A DNA stretch of 47,042 nt from Planctomycetota bacterium (GTDB lineage: Bacteria; Planctomycetota; UBA8742; UBA2392). The notes beneath the pieces are model-generated. The model was not told where the DNA came from, did not search any database, and saw only the letters and a program-made list of their open reading frames with translations. The DNA lies in the NCBI GenBank assembly GCA_019912315.1, contig JAIOJA010000068.1, positions 1 through 47,042 of the forward strand, read 5' to 3'. The first letter of the stretch is position 1. Each line of letters begins with the position of its first letter. Shown in pieces: positions 17,401 to 25,535 of this stretch. The position numbers were made by a program, and so were the translations under genes.

Positions 17401-18674
17401 CGCGCGGTGTTGCGCTCACTGATGACCTCATCGATCGCGACTCCTGAAACGATTGCAACGGCAATCAGTGCAACGGCACTGACGCTAACCAGTTTCCACT
17501 GGCGCTTCAGGAACCGCTGGATCAACTCGAGCGAGGAGTACTCGTAGCTTTGCAGCGTCTTGCCGTCCCGGAATGCTTTGACTTCGCGCGCGAATTGTAG
17601 CGCTGCCGGCAGACGTTCGCTCTTCGCGCGTGCCATCGCTCGCGCACACAGGACTACCAGTTCTGGAGGTGCTGCCGGTTCGATTTCCGCGAGCGGAACC
17701 GGCGGCTCCGCTACGACGCGCTTTACGATCGAGATCGGGTTGCCGCCGACGTAGGGGGCGCTGCCGGACAGAATTTCGTACAGCACCGCACCGAGTGAAT
17801 AGACGTCACTGAGCTCGTCCACTTCATCGAGTTCGCCGCGGGCTTGCTCCGGTGGCATGTAGCTGGGCGTGCCGATTACGTCCCCGTCGAGAGTTAATTG
17901 CGACGAGTCGGCGGAGTCAGCGGCGATAATGGAACCGGCATGGATCGGGTTGTCTTCGCCCTGCACCCGTGCGAGGCCCCAGTCAAGAACGACCGTCTCG
18001 CCGAACTCGCCAAGCATGATGTTTGAAGGCTTCAGGTCCCGGTGAATCACACCCTTGCTATGGGCGTATGCGATGGCATTGCAGACGTCGTAAAACGCAT
18101 CCAGCAATTGCAGGCGAGCGGCAAGGCGCTCGCGCGGATCTTCGTTGCTGTTGATCTCAACCAGCTTCTGGGCAAGGGTGTGCCCTGCAACGAAACGCAT
18201 GCTGTAGTATGGGCCATTTTCGCCATCTCCAATTTCGTAGACAGGGACAATATTGGGGTGCTCCAGGCGCCCCGTGATTCTCGCCTCGCGCAGAAAGCGT
18301 TCACCGATCGAGTGGGTTGCGGCGTTTTCGCCTGAACCGTCCTGACTGGCGCCGGAAAGAAGCTCTTTCAGGGCGACCTTGCGCCCGATGCTTGTATCCA
18401 CGGCGAGCAGGACGCGCCCCATGCCGCCACGGGCGTGCTCTTTGAGAATCCGATACTGCCCTATGCGCGGACCACCCTGCTCTTTTGCCAGGACACGGGT
18501 TGAGGCGGTTGCGCCCAATACGGGCAGGGCGGAAGACTCGCCCGGCGTGATGTTCAGCAGGGTAGAAGGTGGCGCGGCACCCTCCCGCAGTCGTTCAGCG
18601 GCCGCTTCCGGCGACAGTGTCCCGTTTGCCACATCATGGATCAGTTTTTCGAGCGCGTGCGGTTCCATAGCCAT
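14442..18674 (-). CDS. Giant Ser/Thr protein kinase with TPR repeats
   Basis: This 1410-residue PknB-type protein has a kinase domain at ~70-350: glycine loop HARGGMGRVLLAVD, VALKEL lysine, catalytic HRDLKPSNIML near residue 210, DWGLA in place of DFG, and GTPSYMPPEQARG as the activation segment. One transmembrane helix lies at ~400-420 (VSAVALIAVAIVSGVAI), followed by a Glu/Arg-rich coiled coil. Residues ~800-1080 hold several TPR units (AEAWLFLGVTYRSLDKINEA; AWYYQGLAYLRM; YRAWALMATTLTALGRDDEA). This kinase-TM-TPR layout is typical of planctomycetes. The long extracytoplasmic part probably senses or scaffolds; the substrates are unknown. Confidence 0.92.
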   Translation of the reverse strand: MAMEPHALEKLIHDVANGTLSPEAAAERLREGAAPPSTLLNITPGESSALPVLGATASTRVLAKEQGGPRIGQYRILKEHARGGMGRVLLAVDTSIGRKVALKELLSGASQDGSGENAATHSIGERFLREARITGRLEHPNIVPVYEIGDGENGPYYSMRFVAGHTLAQKLVEINSNEDPRERLAARLQLLDAFYDVCNAIAYAHSKGVIHRDLKPSNIMLGEFGETVVLDWGLARVQGEDNPIHAGSIIAADSADSSQLTLDGDVIGTPSYMPPEQARGELDEVDELSDVYSLGAVLYEILSGSAPYVGGNPISIVKRVVAEPPVPLAEIEPAAPPELVVLCARAMARAKSERLPAALQFAREVKAFRDGKTLQSYEYSSLELIQRFLKRQWKLVSVSAVALIAVAIVSGVAIDEVISERNTARAALDKATEEEARRIAAEESEARKAQEMLDSREAAISRTEEVIAGYDADLLLRDLFTRVESYGVADANFRLESAERERNRALITAVLGYASQLKELVRLQTVEGVQPTDRVADQTQSLRKVQTALVELAVQNADFELASYLLAGSELPDETIARLNAGIADRETQLLDWRAGRILSCLDDARSGLRREARPAGAPTLTQYVRELAGFQDDQTIRMLSTELEQLALRLRGLGRPVGVAEFDMAHLLCATLGRLQKPTATVPQLAKFLARQTHPRMIEEAVSALSETQHPSGTQALIEEALRRDFLFIEDHRRAFASAYKTSTSSNLLRGILAFARQDQLACIGLLENEEGVLPAVMRAVSLLALERTEEARNLLDALNARYPDTPSIHIAYGRIDQVNWDAGPYRRAVNMAPDSARILRERAEFCRHRLVEQAIEDALALTNRWPDVVEHWQLLGDAYRDVGRFENALPAYRRAVEVDPDFAEAWLFLGVTYRSLDKINEAYDTLETAVRLAPDRSHALAKLGEIEFFRFDYPRCIELTSQAVAIDETEQDAWYYQGLAYLRMREGNEHLLEVVNARASNPFERGNMEKAIEAFRGLVRVVPSNYRAWALMATTLTALGRDDEAREAIRSADALAFLHANTVGMGTQLLRECEIWMDARNSLTAVPESTDQLLGAALCYANEAYQAWKIENQRELLRAALGALDSAEGKLGETPSRIDQVKVRRVRRAIASAMRRTGFYQAIGAVISPVIAEEPEWIAMQDQFDLAESLVGLAYQYQEDEVLFLGSDEAERLRMEAELDALTGAKRKQISDELRTAGLSDFVRLAQEGFEHVHGGTTQLTNPYRDDPLRLQARDVFARNHNEASFVRMNPYAVLVIASIARRMQADALGLQQFDVIHRIGDRQLKAPTGVGPAITAAAKNGEYEMVVHRYERDEAGQPVQARGADGSPVYDERGNPVLKFQELVFHPKVGILGIGIETGYLPHPLDR

Positions 18675-18689
18675 CGAATCTACCCGAAA

Positions 18690-19513
18690 CTACAGGAGTT
18701 GCGCGAGTCGGAAACGACGCGTTGCGTATTCCGCATTGTGCACCCAAACGAATGGTTCGTCAGCTTCCGGGGCGGCGAAGTAGGTGTGGTAGTCCTTGAC
18801 CTGGAAGTTGTAGACCTTCACAGGCTCGGCCAGCAGCTCGACCAGCACTTCCGTGACGACCGCCGTGCCTGAGGTCAGGCTAAGCATCTCGCCGACCTTC
18901 TTCCCTCGGTTGCTGCGCAACCTTCAGGGGCGTTTCCTTCGGAAACCCCATGTCCACCCAGTCGTCGGCCGTGAGGCTCCAGAACGGGTGCTCGGCCGTG
19001 CCGGTCAGGGTGTCTTCGCTGTTGCTGCCTTCGGTGCGGTAGCTGAGGTGGACCAGCTCGTTGGTCTCACGGATGTAGGTCTCCACGACGACTTGAAAGC
19101 CCTCCTCGCCGGTCTTGTCACAGCGAGACCAGACCAGGTCGCCCGCTTCCACCGTCTCGATGGCCACAGGCACGGCCTCGCCGGTCTCATCCTGCGCCAG
19201 CACCCCTACCTCGTCATCGCGATGCGCTGACGACGCACATTGACTTCGTCAATCCTTCGACAAAACACTTGGGCCCGCGGATCTTGCCGACCCCGTGCCC
19301 GCCCACCTTGAACAGGGCCATGATCGCGAAGGACGGGTCGCCCGTCTCGACCATGCTGTGCGCGGCCCGGGCCATGTGCACGGCGTCCGCCGCCCTGATG
19401 ACCCCCTGCGCCACCTTGAGCATCTTCGCGCCGAAGGTGCCGCAGTGCTTGACCAGTCCGTGGGGGCGCCAACGTCTTTCACGAAGGCGGCCCGGCCGCC
19501 CGCGCGACGTCAA
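18690..19513 (-). pseudogene. Decayed Hint (pre-toxin) domain protein
   Basis: Three frames together spell a Hint module of the type found in polymorphic toxins. The first (to ~19214) has MARAAHSMVETGDPSFAIM and the splice-start cysteine GPKCFVEG. The second (19203-18880) has VLAQDETGEAVPVAIETVE, then AGDLVWSRCDKTGEEGF and TGTAEHPFWS. The third (18920-18690) has VKVYNFQVKDYHTYF and FVWVHNAEY. A normal gene would run through all three, so at least two frameshifts break it. A further shift upstream, near KDVGAPTDWS (~19480), suggests decay there too. No toxin or immunity domain follows; the frame ends soon after the VHNA motif, right before the giant kinase. Confidence 0.75.
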
Positions 19514-19543
19514 GGTCAGACATGGGCGCTACGCTTCCGCACT

Positions 19544-19571
19544 CCCGGGGCGCCTTTTTGGGCGCCCCGGG
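19544..19571. terminator. GC-rich hairpin downstream of the GAPDH-like gene
   Basis: CCCGGGGCGCC (19544-19554) and GGCGCCCCGGG (19561-19571) pair perfectly around TTTTTG. It sits 10 nt past the stop of the minus-strand gene. The U-tail is weak on either side. Confidence 0.55.
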
Positions 19572-19581
19572 GTTGTTTCGC

Positions 19582-20658
19582 CTAGACTTCCGGGAAGAAC
19601 CAGGGTTTGAGGCACTGGATGCGCTCGTTGTAGTCGCTCGGGTTGATCAGCCAGCAGGCGGCGCTGAGACTGCTTAGCAGGCTGTTGCCGTCCTGGGGTG
19701 TGAAGCAGAAGCCGTAGATGTCCTTGCCGCCGATTACGGCCAGGGCTTCGTGCGGGATCACCGTCTGGTTGAGAATTCTGCCGAAGAAGCCGTGGTCGCG
19801 TCCGAAGCTGAACACCTGGTTCGCGCTCTTCTTGTAGGTGATGGCCTGGCGGTCGTCGGCCTTGATATTGCTGATCAGGCGCTCAACACTGGTTTCTTCG
19901 TTCACTCGCAGGTGATAGCGCAGCATGTGCATGTACTGGGTTGGCATCTTGATGGCGCTGCTGAAGAGGTTCTTGAACTCCCAGCCCTTGGTTTTGTACA
20001 GGTGGTAGGCGTCGCGGGCGTGGTGGGTGCCGAAGCTCTCGTCCTTGTGTTTGCCGGCCTCGGGGCTGGCGATGTAGCCGTCATCCTGGCTGACGTCGTT
20101 GGCGCGGCGCATGCAGACGAAGTCGGCGCTGACGAGGTTTTCCGGGTCATCCTTGCTGTTCATGCCGAACAGTTTCATCAGCGCGGTGAGGTTGTGAGTG
20201 TTGCAGCTTACGACGTGAATGAACTTGTCCTCGCCGGCGACGAGGGTTTCGTCGTTGATGCCGCGGGCGTACATCTTGCCGAAGCCGAACTCGCTGCCCT
20301 GGGCGATGTAGCCCTTGCCGCCCTCGGCTGCGGCCTTCATGTAGTACTGCTCTTTGTTCGCAAGGCCGGCGCCGCTGGGTGTGCAGTCGATGACGACACT
20401 GGCGCGCATGATGGCTTCTTCGGTGTCGTAGGTGGCCTTGCAGTCCATCTTGTCGAAGCCGCTCATCTGGTCTTTGCCGGTGGCGAGCTTGGCCCCGCGG
20501 CGCAGCAGATCAACGACCTTGGAGCGGTCTGTCTTGAGGGGCGTGCGCTTGTTGAAGGTTACTTCGTCGATGCCGAGCTGATCTTTGAAGTGGGTGAGCA
20601 TCCCGATCAGGGGCTCGCCGATGGTGCCTGTACCGACCACGTGAACAATGTTGGACAT
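19582..20658 (-). CDS. Archaeal-type (type II) glyceraldehyde-3-phosphate dehydrogenase-like protein
   Basis: This 358-residue protein has an N-terminal Rossmann nucleotide-binding region (VHVVGTGTIGEPLIGML) and a candidate catalytic cysteine in VVSCNTHNLTALMKLFG. That resembles the SCNTT region of GAPDHs. The overall order (VIDCTPSGAG, then the SCNTH segment) matches type II GAPDHs rather than the classical bacterial GapA. I start at the ATG at 20658, because GGAG lies 7 nt upstream. It would oxidise glyceraldehyde 3-phosphate to 1,3-bisphosphoglycerate, but substitutions elsewhere could mean another aldehyde substrate. It stands alone, with no other glycolytic genes nearby. Confidence 0.7.
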   Translation of the reverse strand: MSNIVHVVGTGTIGEPLIGMLTHFKDQLGIDEVTFNKRTPLKTDRSKVVDLLRRGAKLATGKDQMSGFDKMDCKATYDTEEAIMRASVVIDCTPSGAGLANKEQYYMKAAAEGGKGYIAQGSEFGFGKMYARGINDETLVAGEDKFIHVVSCNTHNLTALMKLFGMNSKDDPENLVSADFVCMRRANDVSQDDGYIASPEAGKHKDESFGTHHARDAYHLYKTKGWEFKNLFSSAIKMPTQYMHMLRYHLRVNEETSVERLISNIKADDRQAITYKKSANQVFSFGRDHGFFGRILNQTVIPHEALAVIGGKDIYGFCFTPQDGNSLLSSLSAACWLINPSDYNERIQCLKPWFFPEV

Positions 20659-20888
20659 TTCGTTTCTCCGTGCGGGCATGAAAAAACCGCGACGGGTCGC
20701 TTGCTCAGACCTGTTCGGGCCGAGCCTTCGCAGCTTGTGCGAGGACCTGTCGCGGGATCATGGCGTCCGCTGAATCGTTGTTTCTCTGGCAGCGCTGGGG
20801 CAACGGGCCACCGGGCCGATCAGAGCAATCACGCGATTAACGTAGCACAGAGTTTGCCGCTTCCAATGGGAAGTGGATGAAAAGTGAA

Positions 20889-21125
20889 TTACCCGCGCGA
20901 ATCAATTTCGACTTCAATCATCCGGCGCAGGGCGGTCTCCAGCGCGCCGTCGAGATCAAAGCCTCGGGCGCGCACGCTGGCCCGGACCCGCTTGACCAGC
21001 TCAAGGCGAACGGCGCCGTTGCTGGGCGCGGGCTCGTGCGCTGCGGGGACGGCGGGCGGGCGCACGTCGGCGCGTTTGAGACGTATGGATCGGGTTCGTT
21101 TGGAAATCCGCTTCGTGTGGCTCAT
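20889..21125 (-). CDS. Small basic protein of unknown function
   Basis: This 78-residue protein has a GAGGG ribosome site about 6 nt before its ATG. The N-terminal 25 residues are very basic (KRISKRTRSIRLKRAD). The C-terminal half is a helical segment (VKRVRASVRARGFDLDGAL, then ALRRMIEVEIDSRG). The end vaguely recalls FlgM anti-sigma factors, but the match is too weak for a call. It lies upstream of the GAPDH-like gene on the same strand. Confidence 0.55.
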   Translation of the reverse strand: MSHTKRISKRTRSIRLKRADVRPPAVPAAHEPAPSNGAVRLELVKRVRASVRARGFDLDGALETALRRMIEVEIDSRG

Positions 21126-21205
21126 GGCATCCCTCGATTCGAATGTACTGCGTCCGTATCGAGGTATCGGCAGGTGGGCGCCGCAACTTTAGACAAAAAA
21201 CCGGC

Positions 21206-22114
21206 TCAGTTCGCTTCGGTGCCCGCCTCATCCAGAATGGTGGGCTCTTCGCTGCTTTCTTCGGGTTTGGGCACGAACTCGGTGTCGCTTGCCTGTTCGG
21301 CGTCGGCGGGTTTGGGCACACGCTCCGTGGCGAGTCCCTGCTCCAGTTTTTCCTTGTCGACCTTTGTGGTCTCAACCAGCTTGGGCACGCGTTCTGTGGC
21401 CAGCCCGTGTTCGATGTTGTCCTTGTCCACCTTGGCTGTTTCGACGAGTCTCGGCGGCTTGTCCAGCTTTTCTGTAGCCAGGTGGTCCTGGGGCTTGGCG
21501 ACCTTCTCCGTGGCGATGCCGCGCGCGTCCATTTCTTCCTGGGTCAGGCGGCGGGTGGCCTGTGCCTCGGCGGCGATGGCGGCCTCCATGGCGCGGTCGG
21601 CCTCGCCGTCCTGGGTGGCATCGGAGTCCTTGCCCTTGGTCGGTTTGCCGCTTCCGTGGAAGATCTCTTCAACCAGCCCCGGCGGGCGCCCGGTGTTCTT
21701 GATCAACATGGGCTCGCCCGTGTAGTCGGGGGGCATGGCGTGGTGCCTGGGTGCGAAGGGAACGGCCTTGTAAATCAGGCTGAGAATCGCGGCGAGGTCA
21801 CCGAGGTCGGTGTCTTCGGGCAGTGCCGCGGCGTAAACAATGGCGTGCTTGCGGATTTCCTTGGCGCGATTGGCGGCGAAAACCCCGAGCGACATTTTTT
21901 GAAGTTTGACGAGGTTTTCCTTGATGGACTCGTCGCCCCGGTGAACGCCGAACAGGATCGGCTCGCGCCCGCTACTGCCCACGCCGTTGCCGACTTTCTT
22001 CAGCTTGGCGCCCATGACGGCATAGACGCCGCATGTGGATGCGAGCTCCGGCACGTCGGACATCGGCGTACGAAGCAACCACCAGCCTTTCCAGTCGAGA
22101 TTAAAACTCTTCAC
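21206..22114 (-). CDS. Protein with an N-terminal globular domain and a C-terminal tandem-repeat tail
   Basis: A GTG start at 22114 follows a GGAGG site, giving about 302 residues. Residues 1-140 look globular (DWKGWWLLRTPMSDVPEL, then GVYAVMGAKLKKVG and ILFGVHRGDESIKENL), a mix I do not recognise. The last ~110 residues are a charged repeat region built on the units LATERVPKLVETTKVDK and LATERVPKPADAEQ, with earlier degenerate versions. The repeats suggest an unstructured or binding tail. No signal peptide or membrane segment is seen. Confidence 0.6.
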   Translation of the reverse strand: MKSFNLDWKGWWLLRTPMSDVPELASTCGVYAVMGAKLKKVGNGVGSSGREPILFGVHRGDESIKENLVKLQKMSLGVFAANRAKEIRKHAIVYAAALPEDTDLGDLAAILSLIYKAVPFAPRHHAMPPDYTGEPMLIKNTGRPPGLVEEIFHGSGKPTKGKDSDATQDGEADRAMEAAIAAEAQATRRLTQEEMDARGIATEKVAKPQDHLATEKLDKPPRLVETAKVDKDNIEHGLATERVPKLVETTKVDKEKLEQGLATERVPKPADAEQASDTEFVPKPEESSEEPTILDEAGTEAN

Positions 22115-22127
22115 GGCAAACCTCCAA

Positions 22128-22151
22128 CCTTCGCCAGTGTAACGGCGAAGG
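22128..22151 (-). promoter_or_regulatory. Leader hairpin before the repeat-tail gene
   Basis: CCTTCGCC (22128-22135) and GGCGAAGG (22144-22151) form a perfect 8-bp stem with an 8-nt loop just upstream of the GGAGG site of the gene starting at 22114. It could modulate translation. Confidence 0.35.
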
Positions 22152-22254
22152 CGGCAGCGCACACCCTGCAACCTGATGTCGCCCCGCAGGACGCTTCGGG
22201 GTGCTTTAGTGTAACAAGGGCCGGGGGTTAGCGAAAACGCCAAGCCCAAAGGAA

Positions 22255-22283
22255 ATGGCCAACGGCTCGGGGCCGTTGGCCAT
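22255..22283 (-). terminator. Terminator of the VIT/VWA gene
   Basis: ATGGCCAACGG (22255-22265) and CCGTTGGCCAT (22273-22283) form a perfect 11-bp stem with a 7-nt loop. On the minus strand it is followed by TTTCCTTT. Confidence 0.8.
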
Positions 22284-22299
22284 GCGGATTGGCGGGATA

Positions 22300-24681
22300 C
22301 TATCCGTCCTTGTCGCCCTTTTCCTCGTTCTCGGCTGTGTCGCTGTCGGCAACGATGCGGATGGTGATCTTGCCGTGACGGAAGATCACTTCCTGGCCCA
22401 GGGCAAGAATCCTGGCGACGGACGCATCTTCGGCCAGCTCGAAGTACCGTTCACTCAGATAATCCACGGTTTCCGCACCGAACAGTTCGCCGTTGGTCAG
22501 GTCGCTTTCGAGCCACAGGCCGTCGGTCCAGATGAAGCTGCGGGTGCCGACCGTTTTGATCACGGCGTCGGCCAGTTTCTCGGCCTGCTCGCCGCTCCAG
22601 CCCTCTTCTTTCAGTTTGCGAAGGCGCCGGTCAGAGCGCGACCCGAAGCCCTTGTCTTTGGCCCGTGCGGCGAGGTCATCGGCCGCGTCCTTTTCCGCTT
22701 CTTCAGCTTCGCTGCCGGTCTGGGCGTCGCGGCGGTCTGCGTTGTTCTTGGAGTCTTCGACGGCCTTGCCGCCCTTTTGCTCGGAGGGAAGCTTGGTTCT
22801 CACGCCTCCTGTGATTCCGTCGCCTCCACCTTCGCCGGCGGCGCGTTCGCCGCGGCGGTTTTCGTCCGGCATGGGTGCGCCCGGCCGGGGCATGGGGCGG
22901 GTTTCGTCTTCCACGATGAGGAAGCTGGTGTAGGGCGTCACGATGCCGAACTTGGTGCCCAGTCGGACGATTTCGTTTTTCAGCTCTTCGCTGTAGCCCT
23001 TCAGGTTGATCTGGTCCATCAGATAGCCGACGCGGCGCACGCCCCACATGCGGGGCAGGTAGCCCTTGGCCGCGTCTTTTTCCGTCAGGTTGACGGAGTA
23101 TTCATAGGCGCGCTTTTCGCCGTTGACCGTGCCTTCCAGCAGCAACTGATGCTTGCCCGGCTTGTCGAAACGGCCCAGCACCGAAAGCTGCGTGCCAGCA
23201 AAGACGTCGCCCGGAATCTGCGGGTGCAGGTCGTGCAACTCGGCGCCGTCGATTTTGAGGGTCACGTCGGACAACACAGGCGAGGCGATCTTGTTCGCGA
23301 AGTTGCTGACCTTGACTTCCATGTCTTCCTTGGGCTTCAGGTACTCACGCTGGCCTTTGCCTTCCTCGGCCAGCGTGTCCAGCAGCCAGGTGTTGACGTC
23401 GTTGCCGACACCGAAGGGGAACATGCGGACGTGCTCGGTGCGTTTTTCGCGGGCAAGCTTGGCTAGCGCCTTCACGTCCGTGATCTCGCCCATCGTCGGG
23501 ATGCCGTCAGACAGCAGGATCACGTAGCAGGGGCGCGCGGCGCGGCCTTCTTCAGCGCCGGTGGCCGCCAGTTCGTACGCGAACGAAATGGCTTGCTCCA
23601 GGTTCGTGCCGCCCGTGGCCTCAAGCTTTTCGATCTTCGCTACGGCGTCCTGTTTGGCTTCTTTGCTGGCCGGCGTCAGCTTGTCATGCAGTTTGCGGGC
23701 TTCGGTTGAGAACGTAACCAGGGCGAAGCGGTCTTTCTCGTTGAGCTTGTTGACCATGAACGTCATGGCCTTGCGGGCCTGGTCGATCTTGCCGTCTTCG
23801 TCCATGCTGCCGCTGGTATCGAGCACGACAATCACGTCCTTGGGCAGAATCTCGTTGTCCGTGAGTTTCACCTTCGGGGTAAGCAGCGCGAGAAAGTAGC
23901 CGGCATCTTCGCCTTCGCGGAAGCTCATGACGTTCGCGGCAACCGCGCCGTCAGCGTGTCCGTAGAACAGTTCAAAGTCGTTGCTGGGCTGGTTGTCCTT
24001 CAACTCCAGCCCGATGACGGCTTCGTTTTCACCCTTGCGGATGATCTCGACACTGTGGGTCGGCGAGTAAATCGTGCGCAGGGCCTGCTCGCCTTTCAGA
24101 GTCACCTTCACGCTGATGCTGCTGACGGGAAGGGGGCAGAAGCCTTCGGTGCGCAGGGGGTAGCGGAAGCTCACGAGCCCGCTGTCGTAGGGCAGGAGCT
24201 CTGTGTAGGTGAATTTGATGGTGAGATCCTTTTGCGGCAGGATCGGGAAGACGCTGGCCTGGAACAGCCCGCGCCCGGCGTATTCGAGCAGCCCCGGATC
24301 GATCATGCGGCGGACGGTGTCCGTGTAGATCTGTTTGGCCTTGTCCGCGCCCAGCAGCTCGCCTTTGACCATTTTGTCGTTCATGGTCATCTGAAAGTCG
24401 CTGATGGCGGCTTCGGGCGGCAGGGGGAACATGTAAGTGCCCTCAAGCTGCCAACTGTTCGGGTTGTAAAATGTTTGGGTGACGGTAGTTGTGGCGGATT
24501 GACCGTCTACGACCGTCTCAACGGCGTGTGCGCGGATCTCGATCTGCTGCGCGGACGGTACGGGGCGCGGCTCGGGACGCGGTCGAATACGCCGGTCAAA
24601 AGCTATGCCCTGTGCGGACACCGAAGCCGCGCAGAACATTGTTGCTAAAGCAAGCAAGTAGAAGGACTTGTGAATAGTCAT
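22300..24681 (-). CDS. Exported VIT domain / von Willebrand factor A domain protein
   Basis: This 793-residue protein has a signal peptide ending near ASVSAQG (residue ~24). A VIT domain follows (VTQTFYNPNSWQLEGTYMF, then FPLPPEAAISDFQM), as in inter-alpha-trypsin inhibitor heavy chains. A VWA domain comes next, with the metal-site motif VVLDTSGSMDEDGK and FALVTFSTEARKL. The C-terminal third is Lys/Glu-rich with RRDAQTGSEAEEAEKDAADD. The VWA domain probably binds metal-dependent ligands outside the cytoplasm. VIT-VWA proteins are common in planctomycetes and their targets are usually unknown. It appears to be a single-gene unit with its own terminator. Confidence 0.9.
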   Translation of the reverse strand: MTIHKSFYLLALATMFCAASVSAQGIAFDRRIRPRPEPRPVPSAQQIEIRAHAVETVVDGQSATTTVTQTFYNPNSWQLEGTYMFPLPPEAAISDFQMTMNDKMVKGELLGADKAKQIYTDTVRRMIDPGLLEYAGRGLFQASVFPILPQKDLTIKFTYTELLPYDSGLVSFRYPLRTEGFCPLPVSSISVKVTLKGEQALRTIYSPTHSVEIIRKGENEAVIGLELKDNQPSNDFELFYGHADGAVAANVMSFREGEDAGYFLALLTPKVKLTDNEILPKDVIVVLDTSGSMDEDGKIDQARKAMTFMVNKLNEKDRFALVTFSTEARKLHDKLTPASKEAKQDAVAKIEKLEATGGTNLEQAISFAYELAATGAEEGRAARPCYVILLSDGIPTMGEITDVKALAKLAREKRTEHVRMFPFGVGNDVNTWLLDTLAEEGKGQREYLKPKEDMEVKVSNFANKIASPVLSDVTLKIDGAELHDLHPQIPGDVFAGTQLSVLGRFDKPGKHQLLLEGTVNGEKRAYEYSVNLTEKDAAKGYLPRMWGVRRVGYLMDQINLKGYSEELKNEIVRLGTKFGIVTPYTSFLIVEDETRPMPRPGAPMPDENRRGERAAGEGGGDGITGGVRTKLPSEQKGGKAVEDSKNNADRRDAQTGSEAEEAEKDAADDLAARAKDKGFGSRSDRRLRKLKEEGWSGEQAEKLADAVIKTVGTRSFIWTDGLWLESDLTNGELFGAETVDYLSERYFELAEDASVARILALGQEVIFRHGKITIRIVADSDTAENEEKGDKDG

Positions 24682-24766
24682 GGGGTAACCCTCATAGAAC
24701 CATTTGGCGTGCCAGAACTAGGACGGCAACGCTGGTCAGCGAGTTCCCCAATAGTAAGGAAATCTC

Positions 24767-25426
24767 CTACTTCGAAACGCCGGCTTTTTCGGGCTTAACC
24801 GGCAGGATGCGCACCGATTGGGCTACCTGAAGTAACCTCTTTTCGGCGTACAGGTTCACGGCCTCGGGGTAGGCTTCGCGCTCGGCTTCCATTACCCGCT
24901 CCTGGAGCGTTTCCGGCGTGTCGCCCGGCTGGACCGGCACTTTGCGCTGCAGGATGATCGGCCCGTGGTCGTACTCCTCGTCGACGTAGTGAACCGTGCA
25001 GCCCGATTCCTTCTCGCCGGATTTGACGACCTTCTGGTGCACCTTGATGCCGTACATGCCTTTGCCACCGAACTTCGGCAGCAGGCTTGGGTGAATGTTC
25101 AGAATCTTGCCTTTGTAGCGCTCGGGCACGTGCAGGTAGCTCAGGAAGCCGGCCAAAATGACCACGTCCGGCTTCACCGCGCTGACCATTTTGAACACCT
25201 GGCGCGAGAAGGCCGCGGCGTCGAGGTAGTCCTTGCGTTCCACGACCTGCACGGGAACGCCAAATTTCTGTGCACGGGCGATGCCGCCGACACCGGACTT
25301 GCTGCTGACGACGCCGACGCAATCCATGTGGCAGGTGCCGTCGTCGGCGCGCTGCAACAGGTTTTCCATGGTGGTGCCGGAGCCTGAAATCAGGATCACG
25401 GCGCGGATTCTTGGCTGTTCTGGCAT
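24767..25426 (-). CDS. purN: Phosphoribosylglycinamide formyltransferase
   Basis: This 219-residue enzyme transfers a formyl group from 10-formyltetrahydrofolate to GAR in purine synthesis. Seen: the nucleotide-site loop LISGSGTTMENLL near residue 13, the N10-formyl-binding motif LNIHPSLLPKFGGKGMYG, and the C-terminal motif HYVDEEYDHGPIILQ. In the family, the catalytic residues are the Asn and His of the NIHPS motif and the Asp of EYDHGP. The length is normal. It lies downstream of ileS on the same strand, with about 110 bp including a hairpin between. No other pur genes are nearby. Confidence 0.92.
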   Translation of the reverse strand: MPEQPRIRAVILISGSGTTMENLLQRADDGTCHMDCVGVVSSKSGVGGIARAQKFGVPVQVVERKDYLDAAAFSRQVFKMVSAVKPDVVILAGFLSYLHVPERYKGKILNIHPSLLPKFGGKGMYGIKVHQKVVKSGEKESGCTVHYVDEEYDHGPIILQRKVPVQPGDTPETLQERVMEAEREAYPEAVNLYAEKRLLQVAQSVRILPVKPEKAGVSK

Positions 25427-25503
25427 GGATCGGTCCTGGACACTTCAGCTAAAAAGATACACCGCAGGCGCAAACTGTCCAGAACAAGCGGGTTTGGGGA
25501 AAA

Positions 25504-25529
25504 GGGCCCGCGGCAGATGCCACGGGCCC
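25504..25529 (-). terminator. Terminator between ileS and purN
   Basis: GGGCCCG (25504-25510) pairs with CGGGCCC (25523-25529), with inner GGCA/TGCC pairs. On the minus strand it is followed by TTTCCCC just after the ileS stop. Confidence 0.7.
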
Positions 25530-25535
25530 ATGCGA

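Noticed and set aside
18880..19260. Hint gene UGA codons as further selenocysteines
   Set aside because: Its stops fall in several frames with clear frameshifts, no Cys-family position or SECIS-like hairpin is evident, and it reads as a decayed gene.
20889..21125. FlgM anti-sigma factor
   Set aside because: Only a vague C-terminal helix resemblance, and no flagellar genes nearby.
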